From assembly GCA_947476825.1 (NCBI GenBank), contig CANJRV010000015.1, forward strand, positions 1-43,858: 43,858 nt of DNA. Reading direction: 5' to 3'. The notes beneath the pieces were generated by a model that did no database searches, was not told the DNA's origin, and worked only from the letters and a program-made list of their open reading frames with translations. How positions within the stretch are numbered: the stretch's first letter is position 1; the number at the start of each line of letters is the position of its first letter. Of this stretch, positions 34,016-43,024 are shown piece by piece. This DNA is from Bacteroidota bacterium. Its GTDB lineage: Bacteria; Bacteroidota; Bacteroidia; Chitinophagales; Chitinophagaceae. The position numbers and the translations under genes are program-made.

Positions 34016-34638
34016 TGTTTAATTTTTGAAATGAAAAATAAAATGCAAGTTGTACAAATGATCGAAAAAATACTACCAGCATACACGTCTATGAAAAAAT
34101 GTTGTCCAAGATATAATCTGGAATAAGCACAACCTAAAGCGAGTACAAAAAATAGGATGGAAAATGGTTTTTGTTGATTAGGCAAAATACTAGATAGGAT
34201 TAAAAAAAAACCGAATGCACCTATTGTATGACCAGAAGGAAAACTATTGTTGTATAAATTTTGCATCCAGGAAATCGTATGCACTTTCGTGATTCCAAAT
34301 ACGGTAATCGGTCTTGGGTGCTCGAACCATTGTTTTAAAAAATAAATAGGTACAGTAACGAATAATGCGAAGCAAATGGTGGTTAGAAAATAATTTTTAT
34401 TTCGAAATGTAGGAATCAGTAAAACAGAAATTAAAATTATAGCAATGACATCCCCTCTGCCATATCCACTCCATGCTGGCATGATTCGATCTAATATTGT
34501 GTTGTGGTGACTATTCACTGCAAAGAATAATTCGCTGGGAGTAAAGGACACAGCTAAAAAAAAGCCAATGATTATCCACGTTAAAAACAGAATATAGAAA
34601 TATTTATTTTCAAAAATAATTTGTTTGATTAACTGCAT
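34012..34638 (-). CDS. PAP2-family phosphatase
   Basis: 208 residues, about six membrane segments. All three catalytic motifs are present: KQWFEHPRP (KxxxxxxRP), SFPSGHT (PSGH) and SRLYLGQHFFIDV (SRxxxxxHxxxD). PAP2 membrane enzymes dephosphorylate lipids on the periplasmic side: undecaprenyl pyrophosphate, lipid A phosphates or phosphatidylglycerol phosphate. Lying between an LptF/G permease and kdsB, lipid A 1-/4'-phosphatase or undecaprenyl-pyrophosphate phosphatase are the best guesses (inference). Confidence 0.9.
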   Translation of the reverse strand: MQLIKQIIFENKYFYILFLTWIIIGFFLAVSFTPSELFFAVNSHHNTILDRIMPAWSGYGRGDVIAIILISVLLIPTFRNKNYFLTTICFALFVTVPIYFLKQWFEHPRPITVFGITKVHTISWMQNLYNNSFPSGHTIGAFGFFLILSSILPNQQKPFSILFFVLALGCAYSRLYLGQHFFIDVYAGSIFSIICTTCILFFISKIKQ

Positions 34639-34665
34639 AGAATATGAATCAAAGGGTTAAGGTGA

Positions 34666-36132
34666 TTATCTAATGGGAGAACCATTTTTCGATTTTTTGT
34701 AAAACAATAATTGGATAAAACGGAATAATTTGAAATACAATTCCTTATTGAACAATGGGGAATCGGAGTTGGCTTTATACATTAAAAATGCACCAATTAA
34801 TGCCAATATTAAAGATGGAACCCACATGCCTGCCGGAACGGATACTGCCATTTCTTTTGCCATGTTTTCACCAATGGTATTCATGAAATAATAGATGATG
34901 AAAAAAATAACAGCAGTGATGAAAGGCATACCTAGACCGCCTTTCCGAATGATAGATCCTAAGGCCGCGCCAATGATAAAGAGTAAAATACATGCTGATG
35001 GCAATGTAAATCTTTTGTGTAATTCAATAAGATGCTCCGTTAAATTGAGCTCTTGTAATTTTACATTTTGTTTATTTATTTCTAGCATGCTTTTTATACT
35101 ACGAACTGATATTTCGGCGGTGCTCAAAACTCTTCTTCGCATAGAGTCTGGAATAATATCCACTAGTCTTTTTGGCTTTCCAGCAAGGATGGGAAGCGCT
35201 TTTTTATTTTTCATGGTATCCCATTGTAATACACTGATCGCTGGTGTCAAAAGTTCTACATTACTAAACAATAATTTGTACTTGTTTTTTTTGCAGGTGT
35301 CTATTTGATGTGCTATCTGTTGGACATTCATTACAGCCCGCATATTTTTAAAATAGCTTTCATCTGTTTGTGGTTTAGCAAAATCACTTAAGTCAAATAC
35401 TTTTTTCCAGTATTTAAAACCGAGTCGAGTAAGCTCTCGATCATCCTTGCCTTTTGGTTCTTTTTCTTCATAACGCCATCCATTTTCTAATTCAAATATG
35501 AGGTAACGTTTATCTTCTGAAATATACATTTGACCTTTTTCTGCCATCGTGATTTTGTCATCTCCTTTACCAGAAGTATGGTCATAAATTTTGATACCAT
35601 GCACAGTTTTATCATCTGGTTCTTTACTGGAAATGTATATGGTATGGTTTTGAATATCTTTATTAAATGTTCCTGCTTTAATGGCAAGAACGGGCTTTTT
35701 ATTTTGAATGTCATACAGCATTTTTGTCGCTTTCAATTGCGCAATGGGTATCACATAATTATTAAAAAGGAAGGAACTACATGAAACGAATACAATAAAT
35801 AAAAATAAGGGTCTAGTGAATCGTGCTATAGAAATGCCGGATGATTTTACGGCTACTAGTTCTGAGGTTTCACCTAAATTGCCATAAGTCATAATGGAGG
35901 CAAATAGGATGCCTAATGGCAGTGCGATGGGCACTAATGTTGTAGAAAGTAATCCTAGAAATTTGACGATAGTAAGGATATCTAATCCTTTGCCAATAAA
36001 CTCATCAATCCATACCCACATAAATTGCATTACAAAAATAAACCATGTCACCAAAAACGCACCAATGAATGGCGGCAAAAAAGATCGGACAATAAATTTA
36101 TGTAATGATTTCAAGCAAAATGGTTTGCGCAA
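34666..36132 (-). CDS. LPS export permease of the LptF/LptG (YjgP/YjgQ) family
   Basis: 488 residues, with three membrane segments at each end (about 15-120 and 365-475) around a large periplasmic beta-jellyroll domain (about 140-360). The motif SFLPPFIGAFLVTWFIFVMQ and the GETSELVAVKSSGIS coupling helix are the family's signature. LptF and LptG form the LPS extractor with the LptB ATPase. Bacteroidota usually encode two such permeases; which one this is cannot be decided. It heads a group of LPS genes (PAP2 27 bases downstream, then kdsB). Confidence 0.93.
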   Translation of the reverse strand: MRKPFCLKSLHKFIVRSFLPPFIGAFLVTWFIFVMQFMWVWIDEFIGKGLDILTIVKFLGLLSTTLVPIALPLGILFASIMTYGNLGETSELVAVKSSGISIARFTRPLFLFIVFVSCSSFLFNNYVIPIAQLKATKMLYDIQNKKPVLAIKAGTFNKDIQNHTIYISSKEPDDKTVHGIKIYDHTSGKGDDKITMAEKGQMYISEDKRYLIFELENGWRYEEKEPKGKDDRELTRLGFKYWKKVFDLSDFAKPQTDESYFKNMRAVMNVQQIAHQIDTCKKNKYKLLFSNVELLTPAISVLQWDTMKNKKALPILAGKPKRLVDIIPDSMRRRVLSTAEISVRSIKSMLEINKQNVKLQELNLTEHLIELHKRFTLPSACILLFIIGAALGSIIRKGGLGMPFITAVIFFIIYYFMNTIGENMAKEMAVSVPAGMWVPSLILALIGAFLMYKANSDSPLFNKELYFKLFRFIQLLFYKKSKNGSPIR

Positions 36133-36192
36133 AAATAAGTCTCTTCACACAAGATAGCGTTAAGTAAATCAAAAAAATAAAAAAGCGAAAAT

Positions 36193-36573
36193 CTAACTTC
36201 CAACTCGGTGTTTCAAATCATGGATTTGTGCTTCCCACAATTGTTCTTGATCCTTGATTTCTTTTTTATCCGCAAAATCAGTGACCACTAATATTGTCTC
36301 ATTGGTTACTGGACTTTTTTCAATTCTGAATTCGAAATATTCATTTTCATTCATCCAATCCCAACGGTAAACAACATACTCGTTTTCTTCGGCTGCAATC
36401 ATCTCTGCAATTTCATCTGCACCTTTCCAATGAAAAATAAATCGATTGTCTTTTTGTTGCACTTTTTCAGCAAACCATTCACCTAACCCAGATGGGGTAG
36501 CTAAAAAATCATAAAGTATATGTGGTGAACATCTAATCTGAAATTCCATCGTGTATTTAATTCTTTTCGACAT
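36193..36573 (-). CDS. START-like domain protein (Bacteroidota-specific)
   Basis: 126 residues from the ATG at 36573; the longer reading to 36648 adds 25 residues unlike the family. It is a single START-like/SRPBCC domain: SPHILYDFLATPSGLGEWFAEKV near the start, FHWKGADEIAEM in the middle and LWEAQIHDLKHRVGS at the end. This helix-grip fold can bind hydrophobic ligands, but the cellular function of this Bacteroidota family is not known to me. Divergent from rpoD and 60 bases upstream of the LptF/G gene. Confidence 0.82.
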   Translation of the reverse strand: MSKRIKYTMEFQIRCSPHILYDFLATPSGLGEWFAEKVQQKDNRFIFHWKGADEIAEMIAAEENEYVVYRWDWMNENEYFEFRIEKSPVTNETILVVTDFADKKEIKDQEQLWEAQIHDLKHRVGS

Positions 36574-36687
36574 ACTGAATGAGGGTCTTTTTTTTGTTAC
36601 GTAGCACAATAATATAAAATCAAAGCAATTATCAAAATATTTAGGCAATTATTTTTATGTATATTCTTTTCTGTCGTATAAAAATAT

Positions 36688-36718
36688 TTTGCTTGTATAT
36701 CAATTAACAATACATTTG
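36688..36718 (+). promoter_or_regulatory. Consensus housekeeping promoter of rpoD
   Basis: TTTG at 36688-36691, exactly 19 bases, then TACATTTG at 36711-36718: a perfect match to the Bacteroidota primary-sigma promoter. The transcript should start near 36723, giving a leader of about 80 bases before the ATG. Confidence 0.8.
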
Positions 36719-36803
36719 CTTACACTACTCAAAAAACTTTAACATTTATTCTATTTTTTTTAACCATTAATATATTACCTAACGAAAAAACTCTACTCAG
36801 CTT

Positions 36804-37679
36804 ATGTCAATGCGTCAACTAAAAATTACCAAATCCATTACTAATCGAGAGAGTCAATCTCTTGAAAAGTATCTCCAGGAAATTGGGAAAGTGGATTTAA
36901 TAACACCAGAAGAAGAAGTAAATCTGGCCGTAAAAATTAAACAAGGTGACCAACGTGCTTTAGAAAAATTAACCAAAGCTAATTTGCGGTTTGTGGTATC
37001 CGTTGCAAAACAATACCAAAACCAAGGTTTGTCATTGAGTGATTTGATTAACGAAGGAAATTTGGGGCTGATTAAAGCAGCACAAAGATTCGATGAAACA
37101 AGAGGATTTAAATTCATTTCTTATGCGGTATGGTGGATACGTCAATCCATATTGCAAGCTTTGGCAGAACAAAGTCGTATTGTTAGATTGCCATTGAATA
37201 AAGTTGGACTTACTAACAAAATCAACAAAGCGTATTCGCAATTAGAACAAGAATTCCAAAGAGAACCATCGCCAGAAGAATTGGCGGTTTTGTTAGAAAT
37301 TAATACAGAGGAAATTGAAACAACACTTGGTGTTGCTGCCAGACATGTGAGTGTGGATGCTCCTTTTGTGGACGGAGAAGAAAATACATTATTGGATGTA
37401 CTTAATAATCCAAATGCAATAAGCACAGACAATGAATTAGAACATAATGAATCATTGCGAGATGAAATTGAAAGATCTTTGAGTACACTTACAGATCGTC
37501 AAAAAGACGTATTGAAATTATTTTTTGGAATTGGTGTTGAACATCCAATGAGTTTGGAAGATATTGGAGAAAGATTCGGATTGACTCGTGAACGTGTTCG
37601 ACAAATAAAGGATAAAGCTATCACGAAATTAAGATCTACATCTAGAAGTAAATTATTGAAAAATTATTTAGGAAATTAA
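36804..37679 (+). CDS. rpoD: RNA polymerase primary sigma factor RpoD/SigA
   Basis: 291 residues, the short form typical of Bacteroidota, which lacks the large acidic N-terminal region. Region 1.2 ([20 protein letters not shown]), region 2 ([37 protein letters not shown]), region 3 and region 4 ([20 protein letters not shown]) are all present. The alternative ATG two codons later (36810, MRQLKITK) is the common family start and may be the true one. It is preceded by a perfect housekeeping promoter, so it probably transcribes its own gene, and followed by a strong terminator. Confidence 0.98.
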   Translation: MSMRQLKITKSITNRESQSLEKYLQEIGKVDLITPEEEVNLAVKIKQGDQRALEKLTKANLRFVVSVAKQYQNQGLSLSDLINEGNLGLIKAAQRFDETRGFKFISYAVWWIRQSILQALAEQSRIVRLPLNKVGLTNKINKAYSQLEQEFQREPSPEELAVLLEINTEEIETTLGVAARHVSVDAPFVDGEENTLLDVLNNPNAISTDNELEHNESLRDEIERSLSTLTDRQKDVLKLFFGIGVEHPMSLEDIGERFGLTRERVRQIKDKAITKLRSTSRSKLLKNYLGN

Positions 37680-37701
37680 TCCTTTGAAATAAAATACATA
37701 G

Positions 37702-37729
37702 AACCGTTTCGAAAGAAGCGGTTTTTTTT
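37702..37729 (+). terminator. Terminator of rpoD with GAAA tetraloop
   Basis: AACCGTTTC (37702-37710), loop GAAA, GAAGCGGTT (37715-37723) form a 9-bp stem with one G-U pair, capped by a GNRA-type tetraloop and followed by six T. Confidence 0.9.
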
Positions 37730-37802
37730 ATGAGAAAAATTATAAATGTTCAACTATTTAATAAAAAGATTTATCCAAACACGAAACATGACCATAGACA
37801 AC

Positions 37803-37810
37803 TATATTTG
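37803..37810 (+). promoter_or_regulatory. -7 promoter box of the glutaryl-CoA-type dehydrogenase gene
   Basis: TATATTTG fits TAnnTTTG exactly and ends 20 bases before the ATG. The -33 region shows no TTTG. Confidence 0.4.
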
Positions 37811-37830
37811 CGCATCTAAAAAATATTCTC

Positions 37831-39009
37831 ATGGCACAAGACCTATATCAACATCCTGATTACTATCAAATGGATGATTTATTAACGGACGAACATAAAC
37901 TTATTAGAGATACAGTAAGAGCTTGGATCAAAAAAGAAGTGAGTCCGCATATCGAGGAATGGGCACAAAATTGCCATTTCCCAAAACATCTCGTACCGCA
38001 AATGGGTGAACTTGGCGTATTTGGTCCAACAGTTCCTGTGGAGTATGGTGGCGGTGGATTAGATTACATTAGTTATGGATTAATGATGCAAGAAATTGAA
38101 CGTTGTGATAGTGGTATGCGCAGCACAGCGAGCGTGCAAGGCAGTTTGGTGATGTTTCCAATCTATGCATATGGCAGTGAAGAGCAAAGAAATAAATACT
38201 TACCTAAATTAGCAAGTGGAGAATGGTTAGGTTGTTTTGGACTTACCGAGCCTGATAGTGGAAGCGATCCAGGAAGTATGATTACAAATATAAAGGATGC
38301 AGGTGATCATGTGATTTTGAATGGCGCTAAAATGTGGATTAGTAATGCACCTGAAGCACAAGTTGCAGTAGTATGGGCAAAAGATGAAGCAGGAGAAATA
38401 CGTGGACTAATTGTTGAACGTGGAATGGAAGGTTTTACTACACCTGAAATCCATGGCAAATGGAGTTTACGTGCGAGCTGTACTGGTGAATTAGTTTTCG
38501 ATAATGTGAAAGTACCTAAAGAAAATATTTTCCCGACAATCAAAGGATTGAAAGGTCCATTAGGTTGTTTGAGTAAAGCAAGATATGGTATTGCATGGGG
38601 CGCCTTAGGTGTTGCGATGGATTGTTATGATAGTGCTTTGCGTTATACCAAGCAACGTGAACAATTCGGGAAACCAATTGCAGGATTTCAATTGCAACAA
38701 AAGAAATTGGCTGAAATGATTACTGAAATTACCAAAGGACAATTGCTCGTATGGCGATTGGGTACCTTAATGAATCAAGGAAAGGCAACCCCAGCGCAAA
38801 TTTCAATGGCTAAACGAAATAGTTGTGAAATCGCATTGCATGTTGCGCGTGAAGCACGACAAATGCATGGCGGTATGGGAATCACAGGAGAATATTCCAT
38901 CATGCGTCACATGATGAATATGGAAAGTGTAGTTACGTATGAAGGCACACACGATATTCATTTACTGATCACAGGAATGGATATTACTGGATTAAATGCT
39001 TTTAAATAA
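37831..39009 (+). CDS. Acyl-CoA dehydrogenase, glutaryl-CoA dehydrogenase type
   Basis: 392 residues. RSTASVQGSLVMFPIYAYGS is the glutaryl-CoA dehydrogenase pattern and differs from the other acyl-CoA dehydrogenase in the window. FGLTEPDSGSDPGSM and NGAKMWISNAP form the flavin domain, and the catalytic base is Glu371 in TYEGTHDIH. Glutaryl-CoA dehydrogenases oxidise and decarboxylate glutaryl-CoA to crotonyl-CoA in lysine and tryptophan breakdown; some relatives act on other acyl-CoAs. Electron acceptor is ETF. Convergent with the kinase gene, 12 bases apart. Confidence 0.93.
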   Translation: MAQDLYQHPDYYQMDDLLTDEHKLIRDTVRAWIKKEVSPHIEEWAQNCHFPKHLVPQMGELGVFGPTVPVEYGGGGLDYISYGLMMQEIERCDSGMRSTASVQGSLVMFPIYAYGSEEQRNKYLPKLASGEWLGCFGLTEPDSGSDPGSMITNIKDAGDHVILNGAKMWISNAPEAQVAVVWAKDEAGEIRGLIVERGMEGFTTPEIHGKWSLRASCTGELVFDNVKVPKENIFPTIKGLKGPLGCLSKARYGIAWGALGVAMDCYDSALRYTKQREQFGKPIAGFQLQQKKLAEMITEITKGQLLVWRLGTLMNQGKATPAQISMAKRNSCEIALHVAREARQMHGGMGITGEYSIMRHMMNMESVVTYEGTHDIHLLITGMDITGLNAFK

Positions 39010-39021
39010 AGTTTAGAAGTA

Positions 39022-39873
39022 CTACTTTTCTTGATGAAATGCAATTAATCCATGGATGGGTTTCTGCAGAATTTGACCACATTGGATTTCGTATTGTTCA
39101 CACAAAATGGCAATAATGTCTTTTAAATAATACGAAACAGAACCTGTAAAATGAACAGGCAATTGATTTATACGTGGGTAACGAAGTAAATGATTGATGA
39201 ACAAATCATTTATACAATCTTCTGCAATATTTTCGATCATGTAATGTCCTCTATTTTCAAAAACAAAACTTGCGAATTGTGCCAAATAGCGATTGGCAAA
39301 GGGTTTGCGATATAAATTTTCTAGAATCTCCTCGGTAGTTGTAGCATATTTTTTCTCAAAAGCGGTTTGTAATTCTTTGTCGAAAATACCATGTAAATAG
39401 TATTGCAATATTTTTTTACCCAAGTGTGTGCCGCCGCCTTCATCTCCCAAAATATAACCCAAGGCTAATGTTTTATGTGCAATTTTTTTGCCATCAAAAT
39501 AGCAAGTATTACTGCCTGTACCTAATATACAAGCAATGCCTTTTGTGTGTCCGCAAGTTGCTCTTGCAGATGCTAACATATCACTATGTGTAAATATTTT
39601 TTTGATATTGAAATGAATCTTTAGACATTTTTCGATAGCTTTTTTTTTGTCTTCACTATTAACGCCAGCACCATAAAAATGAATTTCATCTATGGCAATG
39701 GTGCTTGGTTTAATTTTTAATTCATTTTTAAAAATGGAAAGTATTTCCTGTTCTTGCAAAAAGAAAGGATTAATACCTTGAGTTTGGAACATTTTTTTTT
39801 TACCATTCAACAACAGTGCCCAATCCGTTTTGGTGGAACCACTATCTGCGATAAGAATTGTTTTAGTATTCAT
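39022..39873 (-). CDS. BadF/BadG/BcrA/BcrD-type sugar kinase (N-acetylglucosamine kinase-like)
   Basis: 283 residues with the actin/hexokinase ATP fold: phosphate-1 loop ADSGSTKTDW, ACILGTGSNTCYF with GDEGGGTHLGKK, and the HFTGSVSYYL adenosine-side motif. This subgroup, common in Bacteroidota, is annotated as N-acetylglucosamine kinase and would phosphorylate amino sugars recovered from the wall. The muramidase and GlcNAc kinase are not adjacent, so a recycling link is speculative. The downstream neighbour is the convergent acyl-CoA dehydrogenase gene. Confidence 0.85.
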   Translation of the reverse strand: MNTKTILIADSGSTKTDWALLLNGKKKMFQTQGINPFFLQEQEILSIFKNELKIKPSTIAIDEIHFYGAGVNSEDKKKAIEKCLKIHFNIKKIFTHSDMLASARATCGHTKGIACILGTGSNTCYFDGKKIAHKTLALGYILGDEGGGTHLGKKILQYYLHGIFDKELQTAFEKKYATTTEEILENLYRKPFANRYLAQFASFVFENRGHYMIENIAEDCINDLFINHLLRYPRINQLPVHFTGSVSYYLKDIIAILCEQYEIQCGQILQKPIHGLIAFHQEK

Positions 39874-39890
39874 GCCGCAAACATACTACA

Positions 39891-40529
39891 TTAGTACATA
39901 AACTTCAGACCAATACTTACACCTTGTTGCATTCCTTGATGTGGTGCAGGTGAAGCTAAACGATATCTTAAGGGCATGAAACCAAAATTGTATTGCAAAG
40001 AATAGTACAAATTTTTATTAAATAATTTAGTTCTGTTTTCAATGCCAATAATCATATGCGTTTGTAAATAATACAAGTTAGCAATAGAAAAAGTAGATTC
40101 ACTTTTATATACACCAAGCTCGGCTGTTTGGAAATTTGCAGTTTTGGTATACACAGGTTGACTTATTCCGCCACCGATTAATACGGAAGATTTTTTGCTT
40201 ACGCCCATGGATACAACGGCATCTGTAGAGATAGCGATATACTGTTGTTTGAACCGTAAAGGCAATAATTGTTGATTCAGTTGATAATAATTGAGCGCGT
40301 ATTGAAGCGAAAAACTTAATTGATTGCGAATGGTAAATCTGTTTTCAATACTAGCCGCATAAGAAAAGGAAGGAATGCCTAATTTGAAAGTTGGAATAGA
40401 AATGGAAGAAGGTAAGCTAGGTGGATTTTGTACACCAATTTGAAACCCAATAAGTGTATTCTTTTTTTTGTGTTGTGCCATACTTGGAAATACAATCCCA
40501 ATCAAAAGCACGATCCATATTTTTTTCAT
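39891..40529 (-). CDS. Outer-membrane beta-barrel protein
   Basis: 212 residues from the ATG at 40529, which starts directly on a signal peptide (KKIWIVLLIGIVFPSMAQ); the longer reading to 40571 adds 14 unsupported residues. The remaining body has alternating polar/aromatic strands and ends in GVSIGLKFMY, typical of eight-stranded barrels with a terminal aromatic residue. Function is unknown. It is upstream of the kinase gene by 17 bases and may be cotranscribed. Confidence 0.75.
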   Translation of the reverse strand: MKKIWIVLLIGIVFPSMAQHKKKNTLIGFQIGVQNPPSLPSSISIPTFKLGIPSFSYAASIENRFTIRNQLSFSLQYALNYYQLNQQLLPLRFKQQYIAISTDAVVSMGVSKKSSVLIGGGISQPVYTKTANFQTAELGVYKSESTFSIANLYYLQTHMIIGIENRTKLFNKNLYYSLQYNFGFMPLRYRLASPAPHQGMQQGVSIGLKFMY

Positions 40530-40684
40530 GATTTGGAAATTTATGTTGTAGTTCGCATGTTGCATATGCAATGAATTATTCTTTGTGAATAGCCAAATTT
40601 ATAATTAATCCAATTTGTAAAATGGGTGGAGGAAATTACAAGCATCAAATATAATTCGGAAAAAGAATAAAAATCAAATTTTCT

Positions 40685-40722
40685 ATAAAAGAAGATTGGA
40701 ATAAAATGGAGTATTCAATCTT
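40685..40722 (-). terminator. Terminator of tgt
   Basis: Minus strand AAGATTGAATA pairs with TATTCCAATCTT (one bulged C), followed by CTTTTAT. It lies about 10 bases beyond the tgt stop. Confidence 0.6.
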
Positions 40723-40732
40723 TACATTCTGG

Positions 40733-41863
40733 TTACAACCTTGTGCTTACTTGTTTAACCATGCTTGTTTTCCAAGTGTCAAAATCACCGAGTAGTATAT
40801 GTTTGCGAGATTCTTGTACAAGATGTAGATAGAAAGATAGATTCTGTAAACTTGCCAATTGCAATCCCAATAATTCGCCCACTGAAAATAAATGTCTTAA
40901 ATAAGCTTTAGTGTACTGTCGGCTTGCATAACAAGAAAGTCCATCATCGATTGGCGTAAAATCATTTTCCCATTTCTTGTTTTTGATGTTGATAATACCT
41001 TGTGTGGTGAAGATCATACCATTTCGGCCATTTCGTGTTGGCATAACACAATCAAACATATCTATGCCCAAAGCAATATTTTCCAGGATATTAGCAGGCG
41101 TACCAACACCCATTAAATAGCGAGGTTTGTCTTTCGGCAAAATAGCACAGACCAATTCACTCATTTCATACATCATTTCGGCAGGTTCGCCTACGCTCAG
41201 TCCGCCAATGGCATTTCCATCGCATTCCATATTGGCAATGAAGGTTGCACTTTCAGCGCGTAAATCCTTGTATGTGCTACCTTGCACAATTGGAAATAGA
41301 CTTTGTGTAAAATCATATAATGGTTCTGAATTATTTTTATGTTTCACACATCTTGTTAGCCATCGATGTGTCAGTTGCATAGAACGTTTGGCATAATTAT
41401 ATTCGCAAGGGTAGGGCGTACATTCGTCAAATGCCATGATGATATCGGCACCAATGCTCCGTTGGATATCCATCACATTTTCGGGTGTAAATAAATGTTT
41501 GGTGCCATCAATATGGGATCTAAATTCTACTCCTTCCTCCTTTATTTTCCGAATGCCACTGAGACTAAATACCTGAAATCCGCCACTATCGGTGAGTATA
41601 GGTTTATCCCAATGAATAAATTTATGTAAGCCGCCAGCTTGTTCGAGAATATTTGTACCAGGGCGTAAATACAAATGGTACGTATTGCTCAAAATAATTT
41701 GTGCCATAATATCCTTCTCTAGTTGTTCTTGCGTAATTCCTTTTACGCTGCCAATGGTGCCAACAGGCATAAAAATTGGGGTTTCGATTACACCATGATT
41801 CGTTGTAAGTAAGCCTGCTCGAGCTTTTGAGTTTTTATCCTCTGCAATTAATTGAAATTCCAT
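40733..41863 (-). CDS. tgt: tRNA-guanine transglycosylase
   Basis: 376 residues, full length. TDSGGFQVFSL (with Asp92), VQGSTYKDLR, GGLSVGEP and GIDMFDCVMPTRNGRNG carry the guanine-pocket and catalytic residues. The enzyme exchanges guanine-34 of GUN-anticodon tRNAs for the queuosine precursor. The zinc site is degenerate: where E. coli Tgt has CxCxxC this protein has LSCYAS (only Cys311 kept), with His324 in YLRHL retained; this zinc-poor form is also what I recall from other Bacteroidota. The start is 24 bases from the divergent glycosyltransferase start. Confidence 0.95.
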   Translation of the reverse strand: MEFQLIAEDKNSKARAGLLTTNHGVIETPIFMPVGTIGSVKGITQEQLEKDIMAQIILSNTYHLYLRPGTNILEQAGGLHKFIHWDKPILTDSGGFQVFSLSGIRKIKEEGVEFRSHIDGTKHLFTPENVMDIQRSIGADIIMAFDECTPYPCEYNYAKRSMQLTHRWLTRCVKHKNNSEPLYDFTQSLFPIVQGSTYKDLRAESATFIANMECDGNAIGGLSVGEPAEMMYEMSELVCAILPKDKPRYLMGVGTPANILENIALGIDMFDCVMPTRNGRNGMIFTTQGIINIKNKKWENDFTPIDDGLSCYASRQYTKAYLRHLFSVGELLGLQLASLQNLSFYLHLVQESRKHILLGDFDTWKTSMVKQVSTRL

Positions 41864-41881
41864 TTATACGTTCTATTTTTG
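41851..41881 (+). promoter_or_regulatory. Promoter of the glycosyltransferase gene
   Basis: ATTG at 41851-41854 (3 of 4), 19 bases, then TATTTTTG at 41874-41881 (perfect TAnnTTTG). It overlaps the start of tgt and ends six bases before the ATG at 41888, so the mRNA may be almost leaderless. Confidence 0.55.
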
Positions 41882-41887
41882 GACACT

Positions 41888-43024
41888 ATGCATTTTAGCC
41901 CTGATTTGATTATTTGTTTACTGTTCGTCTGTTGTGCAAGTATACAGTTGTTTTATTATTTATTCTTTTTTGCTCGTTTAGCAAACCATATTCCTGTTGA
42001 AGAAGTGAGTGATAATGCGAAGTTGCCGGTCAGTATTATTATTTGTGCTTTAAATGAGGAGGCGAATTTAAAACAAAATCTCCCCTTATTATTGGATCAA
42101 GTCTATTTAAAAAATAATAAACCCAATTTTGAAGTACTGGTCGTGAATGACAATTCAGATGATGGTACTTTTTATTTGTTGAATCAACTACAAGAGCAAT
42201 ATACACATTTGCATGTTGTGCATCTAACCCAAGAAGCGAAATTAATTTCAGGTAAAAAATTCCCGTTGTCGATAGGAATAAAGGAGGCAAAATATGAGCA
42301 TCTTTTATTGACCGATGCGGATTGTTCTCCTGCAAGTTCACATTGGCTAGCACGCATGGTTGCTGGTTTTTCAGAGTCGAAAAAAATTGTATTGGGTTAT
42401 AGCCCTTATAAAAAATATGAAGGCACATTAAATAAAAGAATTCGATTTGAAACTTTTCATACTGCTGTGCAATACCTTTCTTATGCACTAGCCAACATGC
42501 CATATATGGGCGTGGGGCGCAACTTGGCTTATAAGAAGGAGTTGTTTAATGCAAACAAAGGATTCACGTCTCATCATCATGTAATTTCTGGTGATGATGA
42601 TTTATTTATCAATCAAGTGGCGGATAGCAAGAATACAGTTATCTCTATTCATCCAGATGCGTTTACGATATCAGAACCCATGATGACGCATGAAGAATGG
42701 CAGCTGCAAAAGGAAAGACATCTAAGTACTGGCAAATATTATAAAATGAAATTTCAAGTTTTGCTTGGGCTTTATGCAGTCAGCCATTTGCTTTTCTGGT
42801 TGACTTTTGTTTCTAGTATTATTTTTGGGCATTACTTTATTTTCGTGTTCCTCTTTTTTGGTATTCGCATGTCGGCACATTGGTTTATTTTGAAAAAATG
42901 TTGTGTCGTGCTCCAAGAAGAAGATTTAATGAATCAAATTTGGAAATTCGATTTTTGGTTTTTGCAGTATAATATTAAAAACAGTCCTTCTATCTTTTTA
43001 AAAAATAAAACAAATTGGAATTAA
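41888..43024 (+). CDS. Family 2 glycosyltransferase, membrane bound
   Basis: 378 residues from the ATG at 41888; an upstream ATG at 41852 lies inside tgt and the promoter. An N-terminal membrane segment (about 5-28) precedes a GT-A domain with VSIIICALNEEANL, VVNDNSDDGT (sugar-nucleotide Asp) and LLTDADCSPAS (DxD-type metal site), then SGDDDLFINQ. One to three membrane helices lie near the C-terminus. It is similar to integral GT2 enzymes of polysaccharide or glycolipid synthesis; donor and acceptor cannot be told. Overlaps the start of rsmG by 10 bases. Confidence 0.88.
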   Translation: MHFSPDLIICLLFVCCASIQLFYYLFFFARLANHIPVEEVSDNAKLPVSIIICALNEEANLKQNLPLLLDQVYLKNNKPNFEVLVVNDNSDDGTFYLLNQLQEQYTHLHVVHLTQEAKLISGKKFPLSIGIKEAKYEHLLLTDADCSPASSHWLARMVAGFSESKKIVLGYSPYKKYEGTLNKRIRFETFHTAVQYLSYALANMPYMGVGRNLAYKKELFNANKGFTSHHHVISGDDDLFINQVADSKNTVISIHPDAFTISEPMMTHEEWQLQKERHLSTGKYYKMKFQVLLGLYAVSHLLFWLTFVSSIIFGHYFIFVFLFFGIRMSAHWFILKKCCVVLQEEDLMNQIWKFDFWFLQYNIKNSPSIFLKNKTNWN

